From the NCBI GenBank assembly GCA_027946555.1, contig JAPEVC010000300.1, forward strand, positions 1-35,444: a stretch of 35,444 nucleotides of DNA. Direction: 5' to 3'. A program made the translations under genes and the position numbers. This document shows positions 10,678 through 23,801 of this stretch, piece by piece. Below the pieces are notes generated by a model. It was not told where the DNA came from. It worked only from the letters and a program-made list of their open reading frames with translations, and searched no databases. Numbering within the stretch: position 1 is the first letter of the stretch; every line of letters begins with the position of its first letter. This DNA comes from Gnomoniopsis sp. IMI 355080 (Eukaryota; Ascomycota; Sordariomycetes; Diaporthales; Gnomoniaceae).

Positions 10678-10942
10678 ATGCCCGTGCTCGACCCCCGAAT
10701 ATTAAACGAGCTGGCGGCTCGGGCAACCGAGTTGGCGGCTGAGATGCACACCAACATTTTCGTAAAGAGGAGCGTGGACCACCGAGTATTAGAAACTCTC
10801 GCCGTCGGTTAGTTTCCCTCAATATGGTCTCTTAAAGAAGTGCGCCTATGCTGTACCGCCTTGCTAACGTTCTCAAGTCGCCACGTGCATTTTCGGCGTT
10901 GGAGGATACATGTACTGGGCAATCAAGATCCAAGGCAAATAG
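10678..10942 (+). CDS. Small single-pass membrane protein, two exons
   Basis: Exons 10678-10807 and 10878-10942 join to a 64-residue protein. The 70-bp intron has textbook signals: donor GTTAGT, branch TGCTAAC, acceptor CTCAAG. The start is the first in-frame ATG, in the context AACATGCCC. The protein begins MPVLDPRILNELAARATELA, has a charged middle (FVKRSVDHRVLE) and one hydrophobic segment at about residues 41-59 (LAVVATCIFGVGGYMYWAI), and ends KIQGK. This is a short N-terminal helix, one membrane span and a basic tail, the shape of many small mitochondrial or ER membrane subunits. The family is not recognised and the location is inferred only from shape. It is easily missed because neither exon alone is long. 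It lies 0.85 kb upstream of VFA1 on the same strand. Confidence 0.62.
10808..10877 (+). other. Intron of the small membrane-protein gene
   Basis: It has donor GTTAGT, branch TGCTAAC ten bases before the acceptor CTCAAG, and a length of 70 bp. Removing it fuses ETLAV to VATCIFG and creates the membrane span. Confidence 0.65.
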
Positions 10943-11789
10943 ATGCATTGGCTGCAGATCAAGCGTGGCGTTCTGGATCTTTTTTTCTTCTTCGAATATT
11001 ACTACTGTATAAAGACGACGCGGCGAGCGATAGTTCATCGATGCGGAACTACCGACCTGGCATCTAGACTTCCGATTTCACGGCGTGTACCGTTGCACAG
11101 AGAATACCCGGGTTGCACCTACTCTTGAAGCATCCTCAAGAAATTTGTCTGATGTTGGGATGGTAGCTGGGACATTCATGGAAGCATTCAACATCAATGT
11201 ATAATTTTGATCACCAAATTGCGTATCTCACCAAACCATCAACTCCTGTTGACATCTTAGAGACGCCATTTAGATAGGTCTGGTTGACCTTGCTCTACTG
11301 AGTCCACCCGTCACAAGATTTCTATGCCCAAGAACTAGCATACTTCGCCAAAGTACTTCCAAGCGGCTCGCTTCTGACCTCTTTCCTCTTTGCTTTTTCT
11401 TTTGTGCTTTTCGGTATACACGCGCACTGAGGGAGCCGCGTTGGGGTTTCTTTCCCAGCCCTCCTGTACTTTCTACTATCTGGCCCAGTATAAGCCTCCC
11501 CTCAAGAGATACCATCTAAGATCTTTTATTGCTATCTTCATGTAAATGCATGAGCGCTTGGTAGGAGATCCACTTTGACAGCCTCGCCATGTAATCAGAG
11601 GGCAACGACGGGTGAGGGCACCGGCGCCGGTCCAGATCAAAACACAGTGTGCCTTAGTCACAATCGGAACTGACACTGTGTTCTCCATACTTTCAGGCAT
11701 TCCTAGCCTTGGACTCAACTTCAACGACATCTCATCGGCTGCAAGCTGAGCAAACAGGCCATTTCGCGGACAACAATCACAACGCTGCT
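10943..11789. other. Spacer and presumed promoter of VFA1
   Basis: No gene is recognised between the small membrane-protein gene and VFA1. It presumably holds the VFA1 promoter and leader; no clear TATA box was identified. A CT-rich tract lies near 11380-11405. Confidence 0.45.
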
Positions 11790-12608
11790 ATGTCGACCTT
11801 TCCAAACATATACACACATCGAAAAGTGGCCGATACGGCAGCAAAGGCCTGCACGATATGTTTTAAACCCAGCTCGAGTGTCCTCGTCACACCAGAGAAA
11901 CAGGTTTGTTCTGCATCTACCCATCTCACTCACGCTCCCCAAACGGGCTACTAGCGGCCTATCACGGGGCACTATGAGATCTCTTTGGGAGAATCGGGAA
12001 TATCTAACGGTCTTGCGGCTATCAGGACTTCTTCTATGTGTGCCCCTCGCATCTCAAGGAGCCCGGCTTTTGCACCCCCATCATTGATCAAGCTGCGGTT
12101 GAAGCAAAGAAGAAGAAGGAGCTCGAGGAGGAGGTGGAGAGGGTGAAGAAGGAGTACGAGGAGAAACAACGCAAAAAGAAGGAGAAAGAAGAGGCGGACA
12201 AGTCGACAGATAAAGACAAAGATAAAGAGAAGAATACAGAGAAGGCAAGCGAGGAGAAAACAAACGAGACTAAGAAGCCGCCCGTGGCGGACAAGGTAAG
12301 TGCTCCATTTTGTATATCAATGTTGACTTATTTCTGCAATACCTGACACCAGCTCTGTAGACAGAGAGTATTCAAAAGGAGGACGAGGAGCCTCGAGTCT
12401 TTGCGCTGCATAGGTTCGTACTAACTGCCCTTGCGGTTAAGGCCAAGATTGGTCCGCAGTGTCTCCCTTCGCGATGTTTTCTGACTCGACCAGATCATTC
12501 TACCAAAACCGTCTTGCCACCAAGCGACAAGCCGAGATGGACAAGCGAACTCGTGAACGCATGCAAAACCCAACATTTTTCCCCTCTGTACCCAAGGGTT
12601 TTCCTTGA
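11790..12608 (+). CDS. VFA1: Vps4-associated protein 1 (Vfa1 family)
   Basis: Four exons, 11790-11903, 12026-12295, 12361-12413 and 12494-12608, give 183 residues; yeast Vfa1 is about 200. The N-terminal domain starts MSTFPNIYTHRKVADTAAKA and carries Cys21 and Cys24 (CTICF), then Cys44 (FYVCPSHL) and Cys54 (GFCTP), a plausible zinc site. Residues about 60-128 form a highly charged Lys/Glu coiled coil, followed by a KDKDKEK-rich linker. The C-terminal element VFALHRSFYQNRL, then NPTFFPSVPKG, is characteristic of the family. In yeast, Vfa1 binds the MIT domain of the AAA ATPase Vps4 and stimulates it, linking it to ESCRT-III disassembly at endosomes. All three introns have good signals (donors GTTTGT, GTAAGT, GTTCGT; branches TCTAAC, CCTGAC, ACTGCC or CTCGAC region; CAG or TAG acceptors) and the frame is continuous. 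The exact start is supported by the family-typical N-terminus. Confidence 0.93.
11904..12025 (+). other. Intron 1 of VFA1
   Basis: At 122 bp this is the longest intron seen here. It has donor GTTTGT, branch TCTAAC near 12003 and acceptor ATCAG, and joins the two halves of the Cys-containing N-terminal domain in phase 0. Confidence 0.85.
12296..12360 (+). other. Intron 2 of VFA1
   Basis: It has donor GTAAGT, branch CCTGAC, acceptor TGTAG and a length of 65 bp. It joins the charged linker to TESIQKEDEEPRVFALH. Confidence 0.88.
12414..12493 (+). other. Intron 3 of VFA1
   Basis: It has donor GTTCGT, acceptor ACCAG and a length of 80 bp. It restores the conserved ALHRSFYQ motif across the junction (phase 2). 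Confidence 0.85.
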
Positions 12609-15600
12609 GGTACCGATATTTTGGTCAGCCTGTGTAAGCACTAGTCATGTACCGAAACCGGCCGATAGGGCGTTCTTCGCATCCGGACCAGTCTCCTCAG
12701 AGGTTGGGAAGGTCAATGGATGAGCAGCATTCCAATGGTACTAGAAAGTACCTACAGACAAACCATACCGCCAAAGCTATATCCGTGAATCCTGATCAAT
12801 GTCTTATGTGGCTTCAGCCTCGGACCCCTAAGGTACCTACCTATATGAGTCCACTAGTCGGCCCACTTTCGATTATAATCCCCGAGCCTGTAACCATTTG
12901 TCATGTGACTGACTTCAACGTGGCTGGTCAAGTTCACATTAGGCAATGATCGCTTGCAGAAGAAACGTCGGAGGCTGACTGCGTCTTACGAAATAAGATG
13001 TAGAATACGCACGTTTTGGGACAAGTGTGCGTTGCATGGGAGATGTCAGCACTGAGCCCCCAACGGCATAGCCCACCCGTTTCTCTGCAGTCAACCACCT
13101 CACTTGCATGCTGACATGCATTTCTTCGGTGTGGTTGTGCCCAATGCAACCCTGATTTCTGGAAGTGATTCAGAGTCATTTCAGTTGCTGTCTCACCAAA
13201 AGTCCATTGAGGTCGACGGCCAAACATTCGCAGAATGTGCACCAAGAACACTTGGTGCTATTCAAAAGCTCAAGCGCTTTTGGTGGAAACTTGTGGGCCA
13301 TAAATTTATTCAAGATATGTATATAATCCACTGGAGAGGCATAGACTTTTTTCAAACATCTATAAGAAGGCGGGGAAGGATACTTGGGTATTACGGGCCA
13401 ACGACGGTGAGGGGGTGGGAGATGCGCATGTACAGTACTTGAGGAGTACCCTGGCCGAACGCTACAGTACTGGTTTATGCGGAGCCTGAAATGCTACACT
13501 TTCATACGAAGGATTTAAGTACCCATACTACGTTTGCAGCTCAGTAGATGCCCAGCTGCATACAGATAAAGTCACGCTTGTTGTTGGAAGGATTACTGTC
13601 ATCCTTCCCGTGCCCGCTGATGCTCAAGAGCACATGACGTGCAGCACACCACCTTCGGATTGTTAAGTGCGAAGTCTTTCGAGTCTCCAGGAGGAAAGTT
13701 TTGACTGGCGAGCTGGCCACTTGAAATTGTAACCTTGGTCAGAGATTCAGCTGAAGCCCGTGAGTGTTCACCTGCACGTGTCTGCTCAGACCGCAACCCA
13801 CCTGCAGCTATTCCCAGGGCTCCCTGATGATATACATATTTAGAAGCACATCTTGATCACTTTGTGCTGTGCTAAATCACACAGAACCTTGCTCTTGCGT
13901 CAACTCAAGTTGTACCGGCTGGTTCGATCACTCTGATTTGATAACGGAGTTTTCAAGGAGTGGTGAATGATCATGTGGCTCCACCTCCAATGACTGTACA
14001 GGTGGAAGATATGTATGCAGAATCACGCTAGACTTGTATTGGTCTCTTTTTGGCAGTATTAAGGACATGGAACGTGAGGTTGTGAGGTGGACCAATAAGT
14101 TAGCCGACCTTCCACATTGTATTTGAGCACCTGCATTTGAGCCTAATGATAAAGAGACAAACGTAGACTTATCACCAACTACTTTGCATATCAAGTACAC
14201 ACAAGTATGCAGGTCACACTATGGACATCAGATCACATATAGCTGCAGTGCACCGACTGCTGACTTAGCATGACTTTGGCAAGGTTCCATGTCCATTTCG
14301 GGACCATGCCGAAGTCGAGACTTGTCCAATATGCCCAGACAAAATGACTGGTCTTAGCTAGTAAATACACCAATTCATACTGTATCAGGGTGCAATCTGG
14401 ACTGACAGCGGCCGCCTTCGGCCCAGTAAGGATTTTGCAGAAGGTTGCTGTTACACCTGGGACAACGGAATCGATCACCATGCGAGCATCAATTAGCATA
14501 ACGCTCGTCTTTGTGTCTCACCATTGATTTTACTGCGGAAGTTTTCAACTATGGAGAGAGCGTCAAACTCTGAAGTCTTTAGGAGGCGGACAAGGCTGGA
14601 ACGTGCCACTATGTGAGCTGCCCTAGGGGCCCGCTGGCGTGGGCAATTCGAGTCTGGCTATTCTTTCGTTCTCGTCCCCATATTATTCCGTGAAAACGCT
14701 CTTCGAGCCTAGAAATGTTTCAGAATAATTTGTGTGGCCCATGATAAGTTACGGTCTTGAGTACTACGAGGACAATTTCCGGTGGCAACTGGAAGGGGAA
14801 GCACCAAGCTAACAAATTCCAGTCTTCAGCTATTAAACCGCGACGGAAGCGGCTTATAAACTTCAAAATCCAATGATTATCCCTCGTGTTACCTAGGTAC
14901 TACAATTCTCTTATTATATGAAATGATACAAATCATTATGATGCACGCTTCGATACCTACCTTGAGCTTTCATGTCCTGGATAATGCAGCTGAAGTGTTC
15001 ACCCCCTATTTTGCTTCGAATTTCGCGTGAGCTTTTGAAATGCCGAGGCTCTTCTTCAGCCTCTCCTCAAGGAATAATCTGCGTCAATCAAGAAGCCAAG
15101 TAGATCACTCCTCATTCAGGTCAGACTCCGAGAGTGCAAAATTGCCTGCACCAGCAGATCCTCCAGGGCCCAGGACTGAAACCACTGGTGGATCAGTGTG
15201 TCATTCTAACATCCTGAACTGCCTGAAAAAGCAGCCCTGGTTTGACAAGGTCTCCACCTCAGAAGTGCCGCAAAATGGAGTTGTCCGTAGGGCTGCATTG
15301 TCCTATCATAATCGAGGTGTTAGGTATCCTTCGAACTATTTACTATAGGTTCAGGGCTGATGCCCCATTTGACGTGTGAAATTCTGTCTAGGTTGACAGA
15401 TAAACTGGTAACTCAGCCAATACCAGTGGCCTATCTATTCATTTCATGGAATGGACGAGGATTTGTTTGGAGTCAAATGAGAACCTAATCGTACCGAGGT
15501 ACGGTCTAAACTGTAGGTCTTCGGTATAGTATATACATACATCGATCGATAATGGTGGGTAAGTATCCACACTGACCTTAGCCCTCTGGGATGATGAGGG

Positions 15601-18600
15601 AAGCGTCAAGGGGCTCTCGGATATTTAGTGACCAGTGATCGAAATCTGCAATACCAGAGAGGTTGACCAAGGACCAGACGGCCGGAATAGACAATATTCC
15701 CGGGCTCCGCCCCCCCCCTCCCCACCAGACTAATAGGCTGCCGAGGTGGCCGGGGCTCTGGCGAATTCTCGAACACGATGATTCATTGACCTTACACATT
15801 GTGCTAAGGGACCTGTCGCAGTGTTGTTCAAGGTTCTTAGGCTTTACCGAGCAGATATAACTAGTGCTAGGCTGAGGTGATTGCTGCTCTTTATCTAGAT
15901 ACTAGGCATAGTGCTCATAGAACCTCCAGCCGAATGGGGGCGACCGGGGTGATAAGATCTGAAGAGCCGGTCTGGACTCTTGAGACGACCAATTTCAATT
16001 TCCGAGCCATCCGTTTGCTTCCCTCTGACGACTGGAGGATGACAGACGAGGAACTTGGGGATGAGACTTCAAGAATCCGACTGCTGCAATGGGCGTTTCC
16101 GCGTCAGCCTCGCATGATCATTATTGGCATTATGTGTGATTCGTCCACATACGACTAGTTTAAGTCTGGAGCTTGTGTACGCGCATATCGACATACGTGA
16201 AGGCATATTCATTTTCTCTCCTGACTTGCGGATCAATTGAGCAAAGTCGCGAAGTGGTACTTTTGGACTCTTACTCAGTCTTGTATCATTCACGCGATAA
16301 ATTAGGTGCTGACACCAGCCTTGCATGACGCTAGCATTTTCTGGCTAAAGTTCCAAAGGGCTTTTCCACGAGCCTATACGCCTCCGGGCACGCTTTGTAT
16401 CACTACTTCGACTCATTAATTGCCCGCCAATGTTACTTTGGAGAGTGTGTTCTCAAAATGAATGATGAGAGTACAGGCCATCGTTAGCTTAGTGTACTTA
16501 ATGCTCAGGTCTCGAGGATGGGCTGGGGGTAAAATCGCGAAGATCGCGTTCAGATTATTGCAAAACACGACCAAGGCAACCAATAAGTGCTTTCTAAACA
16601 ATCGTTCTGGATCTTTGAGTCGATTCGGGTAGAAACTTTATTAAACGGGACTTGAGCAGCCCTGGTAGCTATGTGTCGCTTAGACACTTTGATATGCCAC
16701 TGATTTACTACCGAAGATTATAATACATATCGTATGTCTAATGACCCGTCCTCGCCGCCATTTCTATGGATCCACATGATCACCCTCAATCGTACTCATA
16801 TTCAGCAGGGAAACTGATGTCTCAATGCTGACTTGACGGGTAGCCATAATCATTGTGACACAAGTCGGCCTCGGAGTTGCTTCGCAACCACTAGGGTAGT
16901 CTCGGTACACACATATCATCATCAATCACTGAGAAGCCTGCCGCAGCAGATGCATAAGTCAGACAGCAACGTGACCTAATCATTGCACATTCTCCACGTC
17001 TGATATATCATCTGTCGACACGCAGCATGCTGACTGGCGTCAGCCGAGTAAGTGCAAATATCAAAGTCTGGTACACCTTCTGTGGACAAGTTGGAGATTG
17101 AACATCACATCCCAATGTTTGAGACCTTCGCCATCGCGTTCATTCACTGATACAAAACGCTTGTAGCTGTTTTCGCGAGAAGATTTTCGATGGTTGGATC
17201 GTGATATTATCGTGTCATCAACCCTTCTTAGCCTACCAATGTTCCAAGGCTGGTTCCTTGTACACGATAAACAACAACATCGCTCGAGAGATGAAGTTTC
17301 TCAGCCAAAAATGCAAACCCGCTTTGTAGTTCACTTGCTCAATCCCCAATGTCCATGGCGGCATAGCCACGAGCCGCCTTGGTGTACCGGCAGCAACGAA
17401 ACCCTGTACCGACAGCATGCATCATTATCGCCACCTTTAGCCTCATAGGTCTCTTCTGCTTCATAATCGCCCTTTTATTTGTGGCTGAAATCTCTGCGCG
17501 ATTATTCAGCGGGCTATTTGCCTGCGGCAGAGGCTCCAGCAGTTTGTTTAGACATGCATCTACACTTGCCCAATCGAGCACTGAGCACACGACCTTTGGC
17601 TCCAAATTTAGTTTCAGAACATCCAAGTGTGAGAAAATACCATGTCCATTGGACATGCCATTTCTGAGTTGCACTAGGTGCTGCTGCCCTTCTAAAGGCG
17701 TTGTTGAAATGGTCCCCTTGAACACGTTACACTTTCATCGTTGTATCAGCATTCTCATTTTAGGCATGCCGCAGCCTACCAAGCTGACAAACGTTCCACA
17801 TGAACCAGTTCTCAAGTCTTCACGTGTGCCTTGAGCAACGGAGATAGCCGTAGTGCTGGGACCAAGCCACTCGCGAACAGCAGGCGATGGCAACTATTCT
17901 GGGGGCTCGGTTGCCGCCTTGTAAAGAAAGATTCACTGCTACATCCGGCCGTTGCGCCAGGACAACGTCTACAGCTTGACAAGGTTGTTGTACGCCACCG
18001 GCATCCATAATTGCAGTCTATCCCAAGAAGAGAGAACCAGAGACATTCTGCGGCTAATATTATACATGCTGCGCCTCCTTAGGGAGGGAGGTATGGGGAG
18101 GGGAAGAAGAGGCCGGCCCAAAGTAGAATCTGCGTAGTAGCTCTAGAAGCGCCGACACTCAGAGTTCAAAGGATTGTGGGATGAGAAAATCAATGGCGGA
18201 AGAAGACCAGTGGATACTGGTAACGCCAAAGCAAGAAAATAGTATTATTCTATTACTTCTCAATAACAACTGGAGCGATACGAAGAAACGAACCCGATCT
18301 ACAGTTGCAGTGCAGAGAGGATATCGCCTGCAAGCTGCCGATCCAAGCCCGAAATATCGACCCCTGAAGCCCAGCTGCAACCTGTACGAACATTAGAGCC
18401 AACGAGTACGTCTCTACTGTGGTAGATGCCAAATCTGGCGCGGGAGGACGTCTTTCGATGTTTCTAGATACAGCGGCACACGCGCCAAGTGAAACCATGT
18501 CCGGATTATCTCAAGGACGGGCTTCACACCTGCATTCTTGGGAATAGTCAAACAAGCTGTGACTTCGACGCCGTGACTGCTAGGTTCACAAAACAGATGA

Positions 18601-21600
18601 GTGATCAGTGTCTATCTCTACATTGTCAACCTTGCAGCGGTACTTGTACATCCATCTACTACGGTACAGTGCGCTGTTTCTGTTCTGACCCGTTTGCAAA
18701 AAGCAAAAGGATACATTGGATCTTGCTGCTCAAGATGAAGACGCGCCAATGGGGAGTACGGTCGTATCAGACCTGATGTTGAGACATCCCGAGATACTAC
18801 CGAATGTTAACTCCAACCCTTCTGAACGGGCTGGGCTGTAAACCGTTATTTTCTTTGTTGAAACTCAATGTAATAGCACCGTGGTAGCACAGCAAACGCT
18901 CTGCACCGAGTAAATTCCATACTGAACCTTTTTTTTTTCTCAGAGTTCTCCCGAACGGATGAACAAGGAAGACATTTCCGATTTTCCCGTACGGGTCTAA
19001 TCGGGTTGGCTGATGTTCCTGTGTGGTGACACAATCTCGTCCACTTTTCACACAACGTTCCACCTGAATGGTTGAGCGCGTCTGCTTCCATGGCAAAATT
19101 CAGGAACGCTGCATTCATGGACTGAGCTGTGCATATGCGGCTAGTCTGTGGGCGGAGTGAGGTTGCAGATGTGCAGGCTCGAAGCAGTTGCATGGGGGCA
19201 CAGAGAAAATGGAGGTGACATCCAACTCTGATGACCTGGCAAGGACAAGAAAGCAACATCACTGAGTCAAGATTCGTCTCGCCTCCGTCACGCCGTTGCA
19301 TTCGACCATAGCTCGAAACCTTCGCCACGCTCAGTCAAACACCCGCACGGCATTCACAAGGACATAGTAGCATATGTTGCAAAGCCCGTCGCCATTTACA
19401 ACCTCGATCAAAAGAGACTCGACAGGTCACGGTTCAGTTCTTGTCTCGAATAGAGAAAGTGCCCGCCTGATAGGGCAGAGCAGCGGCGAGACTGGAGACA
19501 CTGGATGCATGAGTATGGTAACGAGTCCAGACGAGAAGCCCCACTGCTTCTTGGGGGCCCCATTGGCACAATCCACTACTCCACCACACCCGCACACCTG
19601 CAGGGCGCCTTTAAGCAACGTTGATCCGCAAAGGCGGCAGACACCAGGCAATTTCGAACCTTTTCCCATCAGGACTTGGACAGCGGAGGGTCGCAAAATA
19701 TGGTGAGAGTTCTGACGAGCCACACCAAAGTCTCACCGACAGTGCAGGCGTGCACACGTTGCAATTGTACACCACCATCTTTCGGCAGATGGTGGCGAAC
19801 TGTTGGCCCCCGTGGCAATTGCCTGTAATCTTGCCAGGCCACTGTGGGAGCATATTGACCGTTTCTGTAGCCCTATAGCGCAGCATGTTATGACACAACA
19901 TCAAACTATAATGCTACCTCATAGTATGAGTTATTAAAGAGAAGGTACGGGAGAATGTTTCTGGAATACCCAGCCGCCTGGCATTTCCGCAATCTAAATC
20001 GACCCCTGCCCGCCTTCCCCCCCCCTTCTTTCTGCTGCGACTGTGTCGCCATCGAATATTATATGTAGGGCGCGTATATCTGTGTCTGGAGTTCCACAGC
20101 AGTCGAGGCTATTGTGGCTTAGTGCACCAAAGGCCCTCTAATTGTGCTTTCCGAGACATCCAGACATCCTCTCCATTCCATTCAAGGACCGTCACTTCCG
20201 CTCCCTGCTCCGTCCGGGAAGCTTGGCCTGCGAGACGATTGATACGCGGATGCATTGTTCTCCTTGCTCGTTAAAAGGGACTCTATTGACGGGCCTCTAG
20301 TCTCCATCCGCCCACCAAGGTTGTCGATAATATCCGAGGCACGGTCCCGCGACCGACGCCGCGTTCCTGGGCAGTCAGTGCAGTCCAGGCAGCCCCCACA
20401 GAAGCTTAGTCCCGACGATTAGAATTAACACGGCCGCATCTTTACACCTGAGAAGCCACAGACAACGATACTATTGAATTAGTTTGATTGCGAAGCCATA
20501 TTCATCAGACCAATCTGAACAGACTAAAGAAAGAAATTACGCAGATCTGTGCGGCGGTGGCTGAGAACATTGTCCAGAGAAGCGAAAGCCAGTTAAGCAA
20601 CTGTCCGCGGACTCCTCGTCGAATGGGCCCTAGCAGGCCGCTGGCTGCTTAACTACCTACCTAGCGGCCCTAGGTACCCACCAGGCCGGCTGCTCACCTA
20701 CTCGCCAGCAAAGACGCGCTAAAAGTGAACCTAGCCTGCGCGTGGCTGTGCCTGAGCCCTACAAGGCGGTCCGAAGATGCGCGGGGAGGGGTTTCAAGCT
20801 AGGGCAAATTAGCTAGTGGTCTGCAGGACTAGGTAGAAGATCTATACTTTATTCAGAAATTGATGCACTAGCTCTCAATTCCCCCGTCACCTTACACCGG
20901 GCCGGTCTTGTTCAGCTTATTGAGGACGCGACGAGATCCGTACCTAGTAGCAGTATAATTATGAGAAAAGAAGAAAGAAGAAAAAGTGGTCTGGCACGAC
21001 ACATCTAACAGAACATAGCCAGCATGTACTGTAGCGCACAGAGACTGACAAGTAAGTACTCTGTACCTCATGTACCCAGGTATTCGTTCATTATCAAGTC
21101 GAGGCTGCCTCGACCCTATAAGCGGCCTCACAAATGCTTGGCTCAAGCCTGACCTACTTGCTTTCTACTGGCTCACAGAGGCTGGTACTTGATACTAGCC
21201 TGGTGCTCTAGCTCCATTGAAAATTTACATAGCGTCACATTTTCAGCTGCATTTGACCCTCACAAGGTTGTCAACAGGCATTCTCATGACAATCAAGGTG
21301 TATCTGTGGGCACATTCACGCCGAGCCACCGAATGCTGAAGCTCGAGCTAGGGTCCAAAATGTGACTAACATAACAGCTGCGTGATCAACAGCTGCGCGC
21401 CTCAATCAGGATCACCTCCGATCGACAAGACGTCCCTTGGTATGTCGACCTACTTGATTGAGTCCAGTACCTAGCTGCTAGGTCCTGGCTACCATGTAAT
21501 TGTCGCATGTACGCCGCAGTCTGCACCTTGCTTGTATCGTGATTTGAGATGTACAAACGGCCGTTGGTCTGAAGATCTGGGGGAGGACAGCAGGGCGGGG

Positions 21601-23563
21601 GCGGCCAGGGTCAGCTTGACAAGGCTGGTCGACTGGTCAAGAGGGTCCCGAATCTGTGGCGCTTCAGGTTTGAGATCTGCCCGGCCGCCGTCCCGCGAGT
21701 GATCTTTTTCCCACAGTACTGGAACAGACTAAACATCGATCTGGCCGTCAGCTGCTAGCTCTACCGAGGGACCTTGCTGGGCGGGGCTTAGCATAGTCGC
21801 GATGTTGTTGAAACCGGATTCCAGAGTCCAGGCGTCTTTTCAATAGGCCTGAATTGTTCGGGGTTGTACTCGCGTAAGGGACGACGGGTGTCCGAGGAAA
21901 AGCAAGCTTTTGCAATTCATCTAATGAGGTTGCAGTGCCTGAGTGCGCTCTGTGCAGTCTTTGTTGTGCAGGGGTTTTTGTGCACGCACAACTCCGCCCT
22001 CGGAACATGCTCTGCTGGAATGTTTGGCCTCAACGTGATTGCCGTGACGATCATCTACCACAGTACCTCGGATGGTAATGGTACTATTCTTAGACTTGCC
22101 GGATCGACTTCCGCACCATGAGATGGCGTCGGACATGACTTCGAGAACAAGTCCAAATTACTTCCGTGCGGTGGCGGCCGTTGCATTGACGTGATCGTCT
22201 TTGCACGCGAGCAGCCGTGCTAGGCGGGTTGGCATAGATCACATCGGCATGGCTCCTTGGGCCAAGAGAGCCTAATGCAGCTGTATGCATACCGAGGATA
22301 CTTTGTGTGTGGAGAGATGTTCTTCAAGATTGTCGTGCGAGACCACCAGGCGTTGAATCAGTTAGTGGCCAGGTACGCGATACGCTGGACGAGGGGAATG
22401 ACCGTGGTACTGCCTAGCTTGGCGCCTTTGTGTGGCGCGGTCTATCTCGCACCGAGTGGTTCACAACCTCCCCGTTGCAGCAGATGATGTGTCTTGCTGA
22501 AAGGCTGAGATTGTTACTCGTTCGACCTTACTTCTCAACAGTCTACTCTGGTACCTATTGAGTGTATCTAACATCACGGTCAGGCACTGCGGTTTTAAAT
22601 TGAGTGAGGTACCAGTACGAGAAGGCTGACTCGTTCACAATTTGTCATGATGTCCCTCTACTTCCGACCCCATAGATGCCGGTCAATAATGCAGACCTCC
22701 CTGGATTCGTGCTACGCAGCGCTCTTCCCAAGAGGCAGCGCGGCGCAGATTCCGAGAGTCATCCAGACCCACTGCTTGATTGGTAGCCTGCTTCTTCTCA
22801 GAAGGCGAGTCAGCACTACGGAGGAGCACTGACATTGAAGAGGAAACTGCCAACACGTGAATTTCCCAAATGCGAGAGTTTCGAGATAGGTGCGTGACAC
22901 AATCACCAGGACCCGTTGTATCTGCGTTGCACACCCGTACATATGACGATCAAGGCTGGCTCATCCCTGCCTCGCCAAGCCGGCCACATTCAGGGATCTC
23001 GACAAGGGACCCATTCATTCCACCGCCATAACTTACAACGAGAGAAGATCAACCACCGACCCTCATTAGCGCCGGGCGCGCACCCCTCACCGTAGGGCTG
23101 AGAACATCTCCGAGGTCGATGCCTTGGCATGTTCGGGACAAAATACGCAGCCTTGCCAGCCCCGAGAACAACACGGCGCAATGATTCATTTGGACGACCA
23201 AGCACCACGGTGGGTACGAAGGGGGCCAAGAGTGGATTTGGTACCGGCGCCAATTTTTCTTCATTATATAGTACAAGAGGGCAGCGCATACCGCGGGGAC
23301 TTTCCGCTCGGATCCTTCAGGCAGATTGTCCCACTGTCCGCTGGTGTTGACGGTACAAGTGGATATTGATGCGAAAAAAGATCGACTTGCTTACGCCGCG
23401 CTTGAACAACGAATCCACTTTGCCCAAAAAGAAGTCCCAGGCTCCAATTTTTGGAGATCCGCACGTGAGCACGACGATGATGAGGCTGTTTAGATCGTGA
23501 ACTATGACTAGCATAGCAATAAGCGTAAACTAAACACGAGCATCGTTGTCATCGTCCGAGCTA
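12609..23563. other. Long gene-poor region
   Basis: About 11 kb without a convincing gene. The longest ORFs (17379-17834 plus, 151 codons; 18846-19328 minus, 160 codons) show no domain, no steady codon bias and no conserved motif, and are near the length expected by chance in this much sequence. Short exon-like pieces were seen at 13610-13800 minus, 15580-15720 minus, 15960-16130 plus and 21864-22487 plus (open frame with two stops), none assignable. No tRNA, rRNA, CRISPR array, terminal inverted repeat or transposase motif was recognised. Short CTACCTACCTAGG and CCTAGGTACC motifs occur near 20650-20690. Confidence 0.5.
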
Positions 23564-23801
23564 ATGCACAGCTTCTCTGCCCACGTTTTCCCCCCCTTTG
23601 AGTCGAAGCGTTACTGCTTGGCTAGGCTGCCGCCAGCCTCTAGGTAAGTAGGTTCAGCGTGAAAGATGACTGCGACTGAAACGTGACTGATCTTTGTATA
23701 GCACCGAATGGAAGATCCACGTCAGCTTGGGCCTTGACAAAAAGAGTCTGTGTGTTTTGCAATCCCATCAGGAGGCCCCATGTCGAGTAAGCGAACAATA
23801 G
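23564..23801 (+). other. Possible short spliced ORF, function unknown
   Basis: An ATG at 23564 opens a frame that reaches a donor GTAAGT at 23644; a branch-like GTGACTGAT and acceptor GTATAG end at 23701. Splicing gives a 59-residue ORF (MHSFSAHVFPPFESKRYC..., TEWKIHVSLGLDKKSLCVLQ) ending at TAG 23799-23801. A second donor-like GTAAGC at 23787 with branch GCTGAT and acceptor CTAAG (23844) would instead add a short third exon. It may be the 5' part of the degenerate locus that follows. There is no recognised family and coding potential is modest. Confidence 0.25.

Noticed and set aside
17379..17834. 151-codon plus-strand ORF with a hydrophobic N-terminal stretch
   Set aside because: The hydrophobic run is isolated, the rest has random composition, and there is an overlapping 128-codon antisense ORF. 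No supporting signals.
18846..19328. 160-codon minus-strand ORF
   Set aside because: It has no domain, motif or codon bias, and a length near the maximum expected by chance in this window.
21286..21465. Possible tiny spliced ORF using GTGTAT donor and ACTAAC...ACAG acceptor
   Set aside because: The first exon would be only four codons with a weak donor; the result is 31 residues with no support.
21864..22487. Open frame with only two stops, beginning with a secretion-like stretch (MRLQCLSALCAVFVVQG)
   Set aside because: Considered as a pseudogene of a small secreted protein, but no introns or family could be matched and antisense frames are also open.
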